Positions 46,527-54,639 of a stretch of DNA of 64,000 nucleotides are shown piece after piece. The DNA is taken from contig CAZUPK010000067.1 of NCBI GenBank assembly GCA_964622255.1, forward strand, positions 1 to 64,000, read 5' to 3'. Each line of letters opens with the position of its first letter. Position 1 is the first letter of the stretch. The notes under the pieces are model-generated. The model searched no databases. It was not told where the DNA came from and saw only the letters and a list, made by a program, of their open reading frames with translations. A program made the translations under genes and the position numbers. The DNA is from SZUA-1377 sp964622255 (GTDB lineage Bacteria > Campylobacterota > Campylobacteria > Campylobacterales > QNZT01).

Positions 46527-47793
46527 AAAAGAGTTTGAATTAGCAAAAGAGTATATACCAGGTGGAGTGGACTCTCCTGTTAGAGCCTTTAAAAGTGTTG
46601 GTGGAACACCGCTTTTTATAAAAAGGGCTAGGGGTGCTTTTATAGAGGATATAGATGGAAACAGATATGTTGATTTTGTTCAGAGTTGGGGACCACTCAT
46701 CTTTGGTCATACAAACAAAAAAATAGAAAAAGCGGTGTGCAAATCTGCAAAAAAAGGACTAAGTTTTGGAACTCCAACAAGGGTTGAGACAAAACTAGCA
46801 AAAGAGATAGTTAAACTTTTCCCAAATATAGACAAAGTTAGATTTGTAAGCAGTGGAACCGAAGCTGTTATGAGTGCTATAAGAGTTGCTCGTGGATTTA
46901 CCTCAAAAGAGGATATAGTTAAGTTTGAAGGTTGCTATCACGGACATAGTGACTCACTTTTAGTTAGTGCAGGAAGTGGTGCGGCTACTTTTGGGTCGCC
47001 AAGCTCTCCGGGAGTTCCTGCAGATCTAACAAAACATACTCTTTTAGCAAAATACAATGACATAGAGAGTGTTAAAAAGTGTTTTAGTGATAGTTCAAAT
47101 ATAGCATGTGTTATCATAGAGCCAATAGCTGGAAATATGGGTCTTGTTCCTGCAAATATAGAATTTTTAAAAAAACTTAGAGAACTTTGTGATGAAAATG
47201 GTGCTTTGCTTATCTTTGATGAAGTTATGAGTGGATTTAGAGCTAGTTTAAGAGGGGCTAGTGGGATAGTTGGAGTTGAAGCAGATATTTTAACTTTTGG
47301 AAAAGTCATTGGTGGTGGTATGCCAGTTGGTGCTTTTGGTGCAAAAGATAGGATAATGGACAGACTAAGTCCTGACGGAGATATATATCAAGCAGGAACT
47401 CTTAGTGGAAATCCGGTAGCTATGAGTGCAGGGCTAAAGTCACTAAAGATGATAAAAAAGGATGAAAAACTTTACACAAAACTTGAAAACTTAGCAAATA
47501 TGCTTATGGATGGTTTTAAAGAGGGAGCAAAGGAGGTTGGACTTGCTATTCAAACTGAGGTTAGAGGAAGTATGTTTGGGTTTTTCTTTAACCAAAAGCC
47601 GGTAAAAAACTTTGATGATGCACAAAGAAGTGATGCTAAACTTTTTGCGAAATTTCATCAAGAGATGTTAAAAGAGGGAGTTTATCTAGCTTGTAGTCAA
47701 TATGAAACTGGATTTATATGTGAGCCTATGGATGAAAGACTTATAAAAAAAGTTGTCAAAAAGGCCAAAAAAGCTATGAAAAAAATATTATGA
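46507..47793 (+). CDS. hemL: Glutamate-1-semialdehyde 2,1-aminomutase
   Basis: HemL converts glutamate-1-semialdehyde into 5-aminolevulinate, the haem and tetrapyrrole precursor, with PLP. The 428-residue protein has the start EYIPGGVDSPVRAFKSVGG, the PLP lysine in TFGKVIGGGMPVGAFG (Lys266) and AGTLSGNPVAMSAG. ATG 46507 is preceded by AAGGAAG; a GTG three bases upstream is less likely. It overlaps the cytochrome c gene and the following AtpZ-like gene. Confidence 0.96.
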   Translation: MKIKRSKKEFELAKEYIPGGVDSPVRAFKSVGGTPLFIKRARGAFIEDIDGNRYVDFVQSWGPLIFGHTNKKIEKAVCKSAKKGLSFGTPTRVETKLAKEIVKLFPNIDKVRFVSSGTEAVMSAIRVARGFTSKEDIVKFEGCYHGHSDSLLVSAGSGAATFGSPSSPGVPADLTKHTLLAKYNDIESVKKCFSDSSNIACVIIEPIAGNMGLVPANIEFLKKLRELCDENGALLIFDEVMSGFRASLRGASGIVGVEADILTFGKVIGGGMPVGAFGAKDRIMDRLSPDGDIYQAGTLSGNPVAMSAGLKSLKMIKKDEKLYTKLENLANMLMDGFKEGAKEVGLAIQTEVRGSMFGFFFNQKPVKNFDDAQRSDAKLFAKFHQEMLKEGVYLACSQYETGFICEPMDERLIKKVVKKAKKAMKKIL

Positions 47794-48083
47794 ATAAAAC
47801 AAAAAAACTAAAATATGGAAAAATTATAGAGGGAGCCGAACAACTTTCTTTGGGTATATCCGTAGTTGTAGCTATCCTTTTAGGAGTGGCTATGGGATTA
47901 TGGATGAAAAATACATTTAACCAAGCTTGGCTTTTATGGCTTGGAGTATTTTGGGGTATAGGTGGCGCAATACTAAATGTAAAAAAAGCTTATGATAAGC
48001 AAAAAAGAGAGTTGGATAAAATAAAAGATGATCCAAAGTATAGTTATAAAAGGGATTTAGATGATGACGAAGATGAGTATTAA
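47790..48083 (+). CDS. AtpZ/AtpI-like small membrane protein
   Basis: The 97-residue protein has two transmembrane helices, LGISVVVAILLGVAMGLWM (about 21-39) and AWLLWLGVFWGIGGAILNV (about 46-64), followed by a charged tail ending in DDDEDEY. This is the layout of AtpZ/AtpI proteins that help assemble the ATP-synthase c-ring or transport Mg/Ca ions. It is coupled to hemL by a 4-base overlap. The ATP-synthase subunit c gene lies about 9 kb away. Confidence 0.8.
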   Translation: MNKTKKLKYGKIIEGAEQLSLGISVVVAILLGVAMGLWMKNTFNQAWLLWLGVFWGIGGAILNVKKAYDKQKRELDKIKDDPKYSYKRDLDDDEDEY

Positions 48084-48579
48084 AAAACTTATCTTCATCT
48101 TTATGGTTGTTGATTTTGTCATTTTAACTTTCTCTTTTTTTAAAAATATAAACTTTTTTCTTAGCTCACAAGCTGGTTTTATCTCTTCACTTTTAGTAAC
48201 TTTAGCATCATATAGAGGATATAAAAAGATGGTGGAGCATAAAGTTGCTATAGGAGATATACCAAAAGAGGATAGAGATGAATTTGATAAAATAGATGAT
48301 AAATTTAAACTATATGATGAAAAAAATCAAAATAAAGAGTTGGATTTTAAAGAGGTGTTAGCACAAGAGAAAGTTAAGATAAAGGGCTTTAAAAAAAGTA
48401 TCACAAATACTAAAAAGAGTTTTTTTGCCTTTATCTCTCCTTTTAGACTCTTTGCATATCTGTTTTTAACAGCATCTTTTTTATATCTAAACACTCATCA
48501 TATGCTTGATATTTTTGGGTTTTTAGTTGGTATCTCTGTAGTTAGTTTAGTAAGCTTAATAGCTTCGATTTATACATAG
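48061..48579 (+). CDS. Conserved membrane protein after AtpZ-like gene, function unknown
   Basis: The 172-residue protein has two N-terminal hydrophobic segments (about 8-24 and 31-48), a charged middle (about 55-115) with DEFDKIDDKFKLYDEKNQ, and a hydrophobic pair at the end (ISPFRLFAYLFLTASFLYLN, IFGFLVGISVVSLVSLIA). No enzyme motif is seen. The start overlaps the AtpZ-like gene by 23 bases; ATGs at 48061, 48064 and 48073 are all possible. It seems to belong to the same operon. Confidence 0.7.
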   Translation: MMTKMSIKKLIFIFMVVDFVILTFSFFKNINFFLSSQAGFISSLLVTLASYRGYKKMVEHKVAIGDIPKEDRDEFDKIDDKFKLYDEKNQNKELDFKEVLAQEKVKIKGFKKSITNTKKSFFAFISPFRLFAYLFLTASFLYLNTHHMLDIFGFLVGISVVSLVSLIASIYT

Positions 48580-48757
48580 ATAGCATTTATTTTTCATATT
48601 CTAGTAATATTGTAGCAAGTAGTTTGCTAACTACATCATATCATAATCAATCTCTTGTTTTTCAGATAATCTTTGTATTATTCTGTAATATTATTTATTA
48701 TTTGGAAAAAGTGATGTTACACTTTATTTCCTACTCTCATAATTTAGGAATAATAAA

Positions 48758-48815
48758 TTTTGAACAAGAGTAAAAATATGTTTAAGCTTAGTTTAAAATT
48801 TCGTGAAATTTGGCT
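48758..48815. repeat. Partial copy of the inverted-repeat element
   Basis: These 58 bases match 38026-38083 with two differences and end in the same ATTTCGTGAAATTTGGCT. The left inverted-repeat arm is missing, so this is half of the element. It lies between the membrane-protein gene and the probable 6S RNA. The remaining 48580-48757 bases show nothing I can name. Confidence 0.65.
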
Positions 48816-48868
48816 GAATAAAACTTGACATTATCTGCTTCTTAAAACTATTTTAATCATGATTACAT

Positions 48869-48874
48869 TATAAT
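48869..48874 (+). promoter_or_regulatory. Consensus -10 box for the probable 6S RNA
   Basis: A perfect TATAAT occurs here in an AT-rich context, placing a transcription start at about 48881-48883, just before the structured region. Confidence 0.55.
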
Positions 48875-48881
48875 AGACAAC

Positions 48882-49092
48882 AGTTTCATATGCCTGGGTG
48901 ATACGATAACCATGAAATGAGGGTCCGACACTGTGCTTTTGGAGTGAGTCGTACTCTTTGTGGTGTGTGAAGGCTGTATTAAGCTACGAATCTAGTAACA
49001 GTCATCCCTAAAGCAAAGGTCGCTCGCTTATTTTTGGCTTGTTAGGGCCAATTATTTAAATGGGACGGTTACCTGGGTGTAATGATTCGTAT
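48882..49092 (+). ncRNA. ssrS: Probable 6S RNA
   Basis: A GC-richer, gene-free 200-base stretch follows a perfect TATAAT and precedes purD. Its ends carry the same CCTGGG, which can pair with each other with two G-U pairs; TAACC (48908-48913) pairs with GGTTA (49069-49073), and TGCTTT with AAAGCA further in, leaving two central hairpins such as GGCTGT/ACAGTC. The result is a long rod with a central bubble, as in 6S RNA, which binds sigma-70 RNA polymerase. From memory, 6S RNA lies upstream of purD in related bacteria. Coordinates are approximate. Confidence 0.55.
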
Positions 49093-49116
49093 TTAAAAAT
49101 TTAATATAGGATTTTT

Positions 49117-50382
49117 ATGAAAGTTTTAATAGTAGGAAGTGGTGGTAGGGAGTATTCTATAGGCGTTAGACTCTCAAAAGAACAAGAAATAAAAAAGATT
49201 TATTTTGCACCGGGTAATGGTGCAACAGAAGATATAGCAGACTTTGTAGAAAATATAGATATAAAAGATTTTGAGAAGCTTGCTGATTTTGTAAAGAAAA
49301 ATGGTATAGATTTGACCATAGTAGGTCCAGAAGCTCCTTTGGTGGATGGTATAGTAGATGTTTTTAAAGCACGAAATCTGACAATTTTTGGCCCAACTAA
49401 GAGTGCTTCACAACTTGAAGGTTCAAAAGTATTTATGAAAAATTTTTTAAAAAAATATAATATCCCAACAGCAAAGTATATAGAAACTGATAGTAATCAA
49501 GAGGCATACAATTTTATAGATAATTTAACTCCTCCTATAGTTATAAAAGCGGATGGGCTGTGTGCAGGAAAGGGTGTTATTATCTCAAAAAGTAAAGAAG
49601 AAGCAAAAGAAGCGGTTGATAATATGCTTAGCGGAAAAAGTTTTGGTGATGCAGGTAAAAGAGTCATAGTTGAAGAGTATTTGGATGGGTATGAGTTGTC
49701 AGTTTTTGCCATATGTGATGGAGAGGATTTTAAACTTTTACCTGTGGCTCAAGATCATAAAAGACTTTTAGATGGCGATAAGGGACCAAACACTGGTGGT
49801 ATGGGGGCTTATGCTCCAACTCCTTTGGTAAATGAAGATATTTATAGGCAGATTAGAGAAGATGTTGTAAAACCGACACTTGAGGGTATGAAAAAAGAGG
49901 GTACGCCTTATGAGGGTGTGCTTTTTATAGGACTTATGGTTGTAAATGGTGAAGCAAAAGTTTTAGAGTACAATGTCCGATTTGGTGATCCTGAGTGTGA
50001 GATACTTATGCCACTTATAAAAAGTAGTGTATTTGATCTCTTTTACAAAGGTGCCACAAAAGATCTTGATAGTTTGGATATTAAGATAGATGATAGATGT
50101 GCTGTTTGTGTGGTTGGAGCTAGCAAGGATTATCCATATAAAAGTTCTACCCCTGCAAAGATAACGATAGATAAGATAGATGATGAAGATGTTCATATCT
50201 CTTTTGCAGGGGTTAGTAAGAAAAATGGAGAGTTGTTGGCAACCGGTGGTAGGGTTTTACTTGCAGTTGGACTTGGAAATAGTATAAAAAAGGCAAGAGA
50301 TAGAGCATATGGTTTGATGCAAAAAATTCATTTTGAAGGAAAACAGTTTAGGAATGATATAGCTTATCAAGTTTTAAAGTAG
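49117..50382 (+). CDS. purD: Phosphoribosylamine-glycine ligase
   Basis: PurD joins phosphoribosylamine and glycine in purine synthesis with ATP. The 421-residue protein has the start MKVLIVGSGGREYSI, the ATP-grasp blocks PPIVIKADGLCAGKGVIISKS and VEEYLDGYELSVFAI, AQDHKRLLDGDKGPNTGGMGAYAPTP, and YNVRFGDPECEILMP. RBS AGGA precedes the ATG. It heads a plus-strand run purD-RDD-lptD-MCE-dnaJ-like with overlapping or abutting genes. Confidence 0.96.
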   Translation: MKVLIVGSGGREYSIGVRLSKEQEIKKIYFAPGNGATEDIADFVENIDIKDFEKLADFVKKNGIDLTIVGPEAPLVDGIVDVFKARNLTIFGPTKSASQLEGSKVFMKNFLKKYNIPTAKYIETDSNQEAYNFIDNLTPPIVIKADGLCAGKGVIISKSKEEAKEAVDNMLSGKSFGDAGKRVIVEEYLDGYELSVFAICDGEDFKLLPVAQDHKRLLDGDKGPNTGGMGAYAPTPLVNEDIYRQIREDVVKPTLEGMKKEGTPYEGVLFIGLMVVNGEAKVLEYNVRFGDPECEILMPLIKSSVFDLFYKGATKDLDSLDIKIDDRCAVCVVGASKDYPYKSSTPAKITIDKIDDEDVHISFAGVSKKNGELLATGGRVLLAVGLGNSIKKARDRAYGLMQKIHFEGKQFRNDIAYQVLK

Positions 50383-50388
50383 GTGATT

Positions 50389-50838
50389 TTGGAAGAGAAG
50401 ATTTTAGATAATTTGGAAAGAGGGGGGCTAAAACTTACCTCTATATCCAAAAGAAGTTTCGCATTTTTGATAGATGATTTGATAGTTTCGCTTTTAGTAT
50501 TTATCATATTTTATGACTCCATAGCATCAGCTAAAGATGTAAGAGAGATTATATTTTTGGTAAATAATGCCTTTTTGCATATTATATCCATAAAGATTTT
50601 ATATCATACCTTCTTTGTTTGGCACTATGGTGCTACTATGGGGAAAATGTTTTTTAAGATGCGAGTTGTTGATGAAAAAAATTTTTTAAAACCGGACTTT
50701 TTTCACTCATTTTTAAGGGCAGTTGTTAGGATAGTTAGTGAGAGTCTTTTTTATCTTGGATTTTTATGGGGAGTTTTTATGGAAACTCGTCAAACTTGGC
50801 ATGATAAGTTGGCAAAAACTTTGGTGATAGATGTATAA
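50389..50838 (+). CDS. RDD-family membrane protein
   Basis: The roughly 149-residue protein has the RDD signature: KRSFAFLIDDLIVSLLVFIIF at the first helix, a second helix around 60-80, and GATMGKMFFKMRVVDEKNF, then RQTWHDKLAKTLVID. The RDD family is of unknown or diverse transport-related function. The start may be TTG 50389 (AGGTG at 50381-50385) or GTG 50383. It begins directly after purD and overlaps lptD by 8 bases. Confidence 0.82.
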   Translation: MEEKILDNLERGGLKLTSISKRSFAFLIDDLIVSLLVFIIFYDSIASAKDVREIIFLVNNAFLHIISIKILYHTFFVWHYGATMGKMFFKMRVVDEKNFLKPDFFHSFLRAVVRIVSESLFYLGFLWGVFMETRQTWHDKLAKTLVIDV

Positions 50839-52906
50839 AAAAGTTTTTTTTTCACTTTCTTTAGTTTCGGCACTCTATGCTAGTGATAGATATATTATGT
50901 ATGCTCTAAATGTTGAAAGTTTAGGGGATAAAGTTTATGCAAATGGGAGTGTGGTTATCTATCACGACGGAAGTGTTTATCGTGCTAAAAGTGCAGTTTA
51001 TGATAGAAAAACAAAACTCCTAAAGCTTCTTGATGATGTAACTGTAATACAAAAAAAATCTATAGTAAAAAGTAAAAATATCGATATAAAGGTTGGTTTA
51101 GATGGTATAAATAGTGATAAATTTTTTATTTTTGATAGTAGTAGCGGTTTGTGGCTTAGGGGGAGTAAGTATTTTAACAAGGGTAAGGATATACAGATCA
51201 TAAAAAATAGTGAAATTTCAAGTTGTGATGTTCAAAATCCCGATTGGAAGATACTATTTTCAAAAGCAAAATATAACAAAAATATAGAGTTTATTTCACT
51301 ATATAAACCAACATTTTACTTTAAAGGAAAACCTATTTTTGGACTGCCTTTTTTTGCCTTTCCTACCGTTAGAAAAAGAACGAGCGGACTTTTAAGACCA
51401 CAGTTTGGGTTAAAAGTTGATAGTGGTTTTATATATATGCAACCATATTTTTATGCACCTAAAAAGAACTGGGATATAGAGATAACTCCCCAAATACGAA
51501 CAAAAAGGGGTGAGGGACTATATTCAACACTATTATTTGTAGATACTCCATATTCTAAAGGTAAGCTAACATTTGGTAGTTTTTATGATAAAAAAGGTTT
51601 TTATCATAGTAAAAATTTAAAAAATAGCTCCCATTATGGTTTTGATTTTTTATATAAAAGCACCAAAGTCTTTGACAAATACTATAAAAGCAGTAGTGAA
51701 GATGGTTTATGGATAGATTTTCACTATTTAAATGATATAGATTATGAAAACTTAAAAGATATCAATATAAAATCCTTAAACAAACTTGTTACTTCTAGAT
51801 TCAACTACTTTTTTAAAAGAGATAGAGATTATATAGGAGTTTATGGAAAATATTTTATAGATACAGATAAAGATGATAACTCTAACACTCTTCAGGAGTT
51901 ACCAACCTTTCAATATCATAAGTTTACAACTACTTTGCCACTAAAAAATCTTATATACTCTATAGATTGTAAAGCAAAAAACAACTATAGAAAGGATGGT
52001 TTAAATGCTACTATGTATGAGGTAAATTTTCCACTAAAGTTGGACTTGCCTCTTTTGTCAAATTATTTAAATTTTTCCATATCCGAAAATCTTTATTATA
52101 GTAAGATTAAGTATGCTAACAGAGCAAATGTAAATATAGGTGATGTTACTTATTTTAGTAATTATCACAAATTTATCTTAAATTCAGATTTAACCAAGCA
52201 ATATAAAGATTTTATTCATAATATTCAGTTAGAAGCAAGTTTACAAGTTCCGTCATTTGAAGATAAAACAGGAGATATAGCTGACTTTATAAGTATCAAT
52301 AAGGAGGAAAAAAATCTAAAGCTCAGTGCTAATCAATACTTTTATAATTATAAAAACTTTAACACATTAACTATAAGAACAAATCAAATGGTATATTTAA
52401 AAAGGGATAATGAAAAATATGGTGATATTTTTAATGAAATAATCTATAATTATTCGAAAACTTTTTCTGTGCATGAAAATGTAGATTTCTCGAGTAGATA
52501 TAATAAGATAAAAAAGATTCAATCAACATTAAATTATCGTGATGATTTTTATAATTTTTCACTATCTCATACTCATCAAAATGTTCCGAATGAAAAAAAG
52601 ATAAATTATTTAACAACAAGTTTAAAATTAAATCTTTTAAATGGCTATGAGTTAGAATCTAGTTTGGATTATGATATTAAAAGAAAAATAACTCGCTCTT
52701 GGAGCACAAAACTTTATAAGGACAATGGTTGTTGGAATTATAGTATAAAATACAAAGAGAGTATAATACCTATATTTACAAGTGCAGGAGTTCAAAGCTA
52801 TAAAAACAAGGGATTGTACTTTTTAGTAAATTTTGCTAATATAGGAGGTATATCATACGAATACACTCGAGATGATATTAGTAGTGGTGGAGAAAATAAT
52901 GAGTAA
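50831..52906 (+). CDS. lptD: LPS-assembly outer-membrane protein LptD
   Basis: LptD forms the outer-membrane barrel and plug that insert LPS on the cell surface. The 691-residue protein has a signal peptide (about 1-18, SALYAS), an N-terminal OstA/LptA-like beta-jellyroll (GDKVYANGSVVIYHDGSVYRAKSAVYDRKTKLLKL), the SSCDVQNPDWKI cysteine segment, KPIFGLPFFAFPTVRKRTSGLL and a long barrel of alternating strands. It is shorter than the E. coli protein but typical of this phylum. Confidence 0.9.
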   Translation: MYKKVFFSLSLVSALYASDRYIMYALNVESLGDKVYANGSVVIYHDGSVYRAKSAVYDRKTKLLKLLDDVTVIQKKSIVKSKNIDIKVGLDGINSDKFFIFDSSSGLWLRGSKYFNKGKDIQIIKNSEISSCDVQNPDWKILFSKAKYNKNIEFISLYKPTFYFKGKPIFGLPFFAFPTVRKRTSGLLRPQFGLKVDSGFIYMQPYFYAPKKNWDIEITPQIRTKRGEGLYSTLLFVDTPYSKGKLTFGSFYDKKGFYHSKNLKNSSHYGFDFLYKSTKVFDKYYKSSSEDGLWIDFHYLNDIDYENLKDINIKSLNKLVTSRFNYFFKRDRDYIGVYGKYFIDTDKDDNSNTLQELPTFQYHKFTTTLPLKNLIYSIDCKAKNNYRKDGLNATMYEVNFPLKLDLPLLSNYLNFSISENLYYSKIKYANRANVNIGDVTYFSNYHKFILNSDLTKQYKDFIHNIQLEASLQVPSFEDKTGDIADFISINKEEKNLKLSANQYFYNYKNFNTLTIRTNQMVYLKRDNEKYGDIFNEIIYNYSKTFSVHENVDFSSRYNKIKKIQSTLNYRDDFYNFSLSHTHQNVPNEKKINYLTTSLKLNLLNGYELESSLDYDIKRKITRSWSTKLYKDNGCWNYSIKYKESIIPIFTSAGVQSYKNKGLYFLVNFANIGGISYEYTRDDISSGGENNE

Positions 52907-54266
52907 AGAGGCACAAGTAGGTTTTTTTGTTTTTATTGGTTTGGTTCTACTGTTTTTACTTTCAACTCAAGTTGGTAGCTTTAAAAATCTTTCAAAGGAG
53001 GGATATAGTTTAAGGACATATTTACATACAGCTTCAGGACTTGAAAAAAATGCTAAAGTAAAGGCAAATGGATTGGATATAGGATATGTTCAAGATTTAT
53101 ATATTGATGGTGATAGAGTAGTTGCTAAACTTTTTGTTTATAGTGGAGCAAAAATACCTACTGATTCAAAAGTAAGGATAGAACAAAGTTCTATGCTTGG
53201 AGGAAAGTTTATAAATATAAATCTAGGACATAAAAAAGAGTTTCTATCTAAAAATAGTTTTATTTTGGCACAAGAACCTCTTGCATCTTTTGACGAAGCT
53301 AGTGATTCTATAAAAAAGGCTGCAGACGAATTTAAATTTTTTATAAAAGATTTAAAAGATGTTTTGGGAGAAGAAGAAAAAGCAAGTCTTAAAAGAACCA
53401 TTTTAAATCTTGAAGTTACTTTAAAACATTTTGATGATATGGCAAAGGGTATAAAAGAAACAAGTGATAAATTTTCACATACTGCAGATATTATAAATAA
53501 TCGTCTTCCGAGTATTGCCAAAAATCTTGATATCTTAATAAAAGATCTTAAAAATAAAGCTCCTAAATTGATGGCTAAGTTTGAAGTGATAGAAAATCAA
53601 ATAAATGGTATCTTGGCTGAAAATAGAAAAGGTATAAAATCTGCTATAACAAATGTAGATGATTTCTTTGCTGATGGTAAAAAAGCTGTTCAAAAGATAG
53701 ATGATTTGTTAGCAACTGTTGATAAAGTAAAGCTTGAAATGGGTATGAGAAGTGAATATCAGTCATCTGATGGTTACCAAAAGGGTTATCTTGATTTAGA
53801 CTATGTGCCAAATGATACTAAAAAATATAAGTTTTCTATAACTTCTATGGATGATTACAGCAGACTTGATAGTAGCGGCAACTATATTAAACCAAAACTA
53901 CACGATGAGTCAAAGATGCTTTTTTCTGCACAAATTGCCAAGAGATATGGAGATTTGGAGTTTAGAACCGGACTTATCGAAAGCACAGTTGGAGCAGGAG
54001 CTGACTACTATCTTTTAAATGATAACTTAAAACTCAGTGCAGAGATTTTTGACTTTAATGCTGAGAATGATGTAAGAGGTGACAATGCCCACACTAAAAT
54101 TAGTGGAAGATGGACTTTTTTGAAGCATTTAGATATATATGCAGGATATGATAACTTTTTAAATAAAGAGAGTGAAAATGCCTTTGTAGGAATTGGTTTT
54201 CATTTCTTGGATGATGATCTAAAAAGGCTTATTATGAGTCAAAGTATAGGGAGTATGGTGAGGTGA
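52899..54266 (+). CDS. MlaD-type MCE protein with long C-terminal barrel-like region
   Basis: From ATG 52899 (GGAG at 52888-52892) the protein is 455 residues. It has a membrane helix (about 7-25), one MCE/MlaD domain (about 32-120; SGLEKNAKVKANGLDIGYVQDL, MLGGKFININLG), a helical coiled-coil stretch (about 130-280), and then a 175-residue region of alternating short strands (for example YLDLDYVPNDTKKYKFSIT, AGADYYLLNDNLKLSAEIFDF, DIYAGYDNFL) that looks like an outer-membrane beta-barrel. Ordinary MlaD is about 150-180 residues. Probable role: lipid transport between membranes. It overlaps lptD and the DnaJ-like gene. Confidence 0.82.
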   Translation: MSKEAQVGFFVFIGLVLLFLLSTQVGSFKNLSKEGYSLRTYLHTASGLEKNAKVKANGLDIGYVQDLYIDGDRVVAKLFVYSGAKIPTDSKVRIEQSSMLGGKFININLGHKKEFLSKNSFILAQEPLASFDEASDSIKKAADEFKFFIKDLKDVLGEEEKASLKRTILNLEVTLKHFDDMAKGIKETSDKFSHTADIINNRLPSIAKNLDILIKDLKNKAPKLMAKFEVIENQINGILAENRKGIKSAITNVDDFFADGKKAVQKIDDLLATVDKVKLEMGMRSEYQSSDGYQKGYLDLDYVPNDTKKYKFSITSMDDYSRLDSSGNYIKPKLHDESKMLFSAQIAKRYGDLEFRTGLIESTVGAGADYYLLNDNLKLSAEIFDFNAENDVRGDNAHTKISGRWTFLKHLDIYAGYDNFLNKESENAFVGIGFHFLDDDLKRLIMSQSIGSMVR

Positions 54267-54526
54267 TAGAGAGGGAGTTTGAAAAAGCTCTTTTGTTTAT
54301 GGACCTAGCTCCATTTGTAACTTTTGGTGAGATAAAAAAGAGGTATAGAGAGTTAAGTAAAAAATATCACCCTGACTTTGGTGGTGATAAAGATAAGATG
54401 GATAAGTTAAACAATGCTTACAATCTTTTAAAAGAGTATATAGAAAATTATCGATTTACTTTTGGAAAAGATGAGATTCAAAAACAACATATGGGTAGTG
54501 ATTATGCAAATAGATTTAGATTTTGA
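54263..54526 (+). CDS. Small J-domain (DnaJ-like) protein
   Basis: The 87-residue protein is almost only a J domain: helix II IKKRYRELSKKYHPDFGGD with the HPD triad, and helix III DKMDKLNNAYNLLKEYI. It lacks the G/F, zinc and C-terminal domains of DnaJ, so it is a type III J-protein that could stimulate DnaK. It starts by overlap with the MCE gene. The start codon is an ATG or GTG near 54263. Confidence 0.87.
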   Translation: MIEREFEKALLFMDLAPFVTFGEIKKRYRELSKKYHPDFGGDKDKMDKLNNAYNLLKEYIENYRFTFGKDEIQKQHMGSDYANRFRF

Positions 54527-54639
54527 ATATCTATATAAAGATAGAAAGGATTTCATATTATTTTGAAAACTTTGAAGGTGTAAATATGGATGAATTGAGA
54601 TATGAACTAGAAAAAAGGAGAATGAATATAAATGGCTGA
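54523..54639 (+). CDS. Possible 38-residue ORF between dnaJ-like gene and pnp
   Basis: A TTG at 54523, inside the end of the J-domain gene, opens a frame reading NIYIKIERISYYFENFEGVN MDELRYELEKRRMNING in two parts and ends in a stop overlapping the pnp start. The second part, from ATG 54586, is a charged helix. No strong RBS is seen for either start. It may be a leader peptide or chance. Confidence 0.25.
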   Translation: MNIYIKIERISYYFENFEGVNMDELRYELEKRRMNING

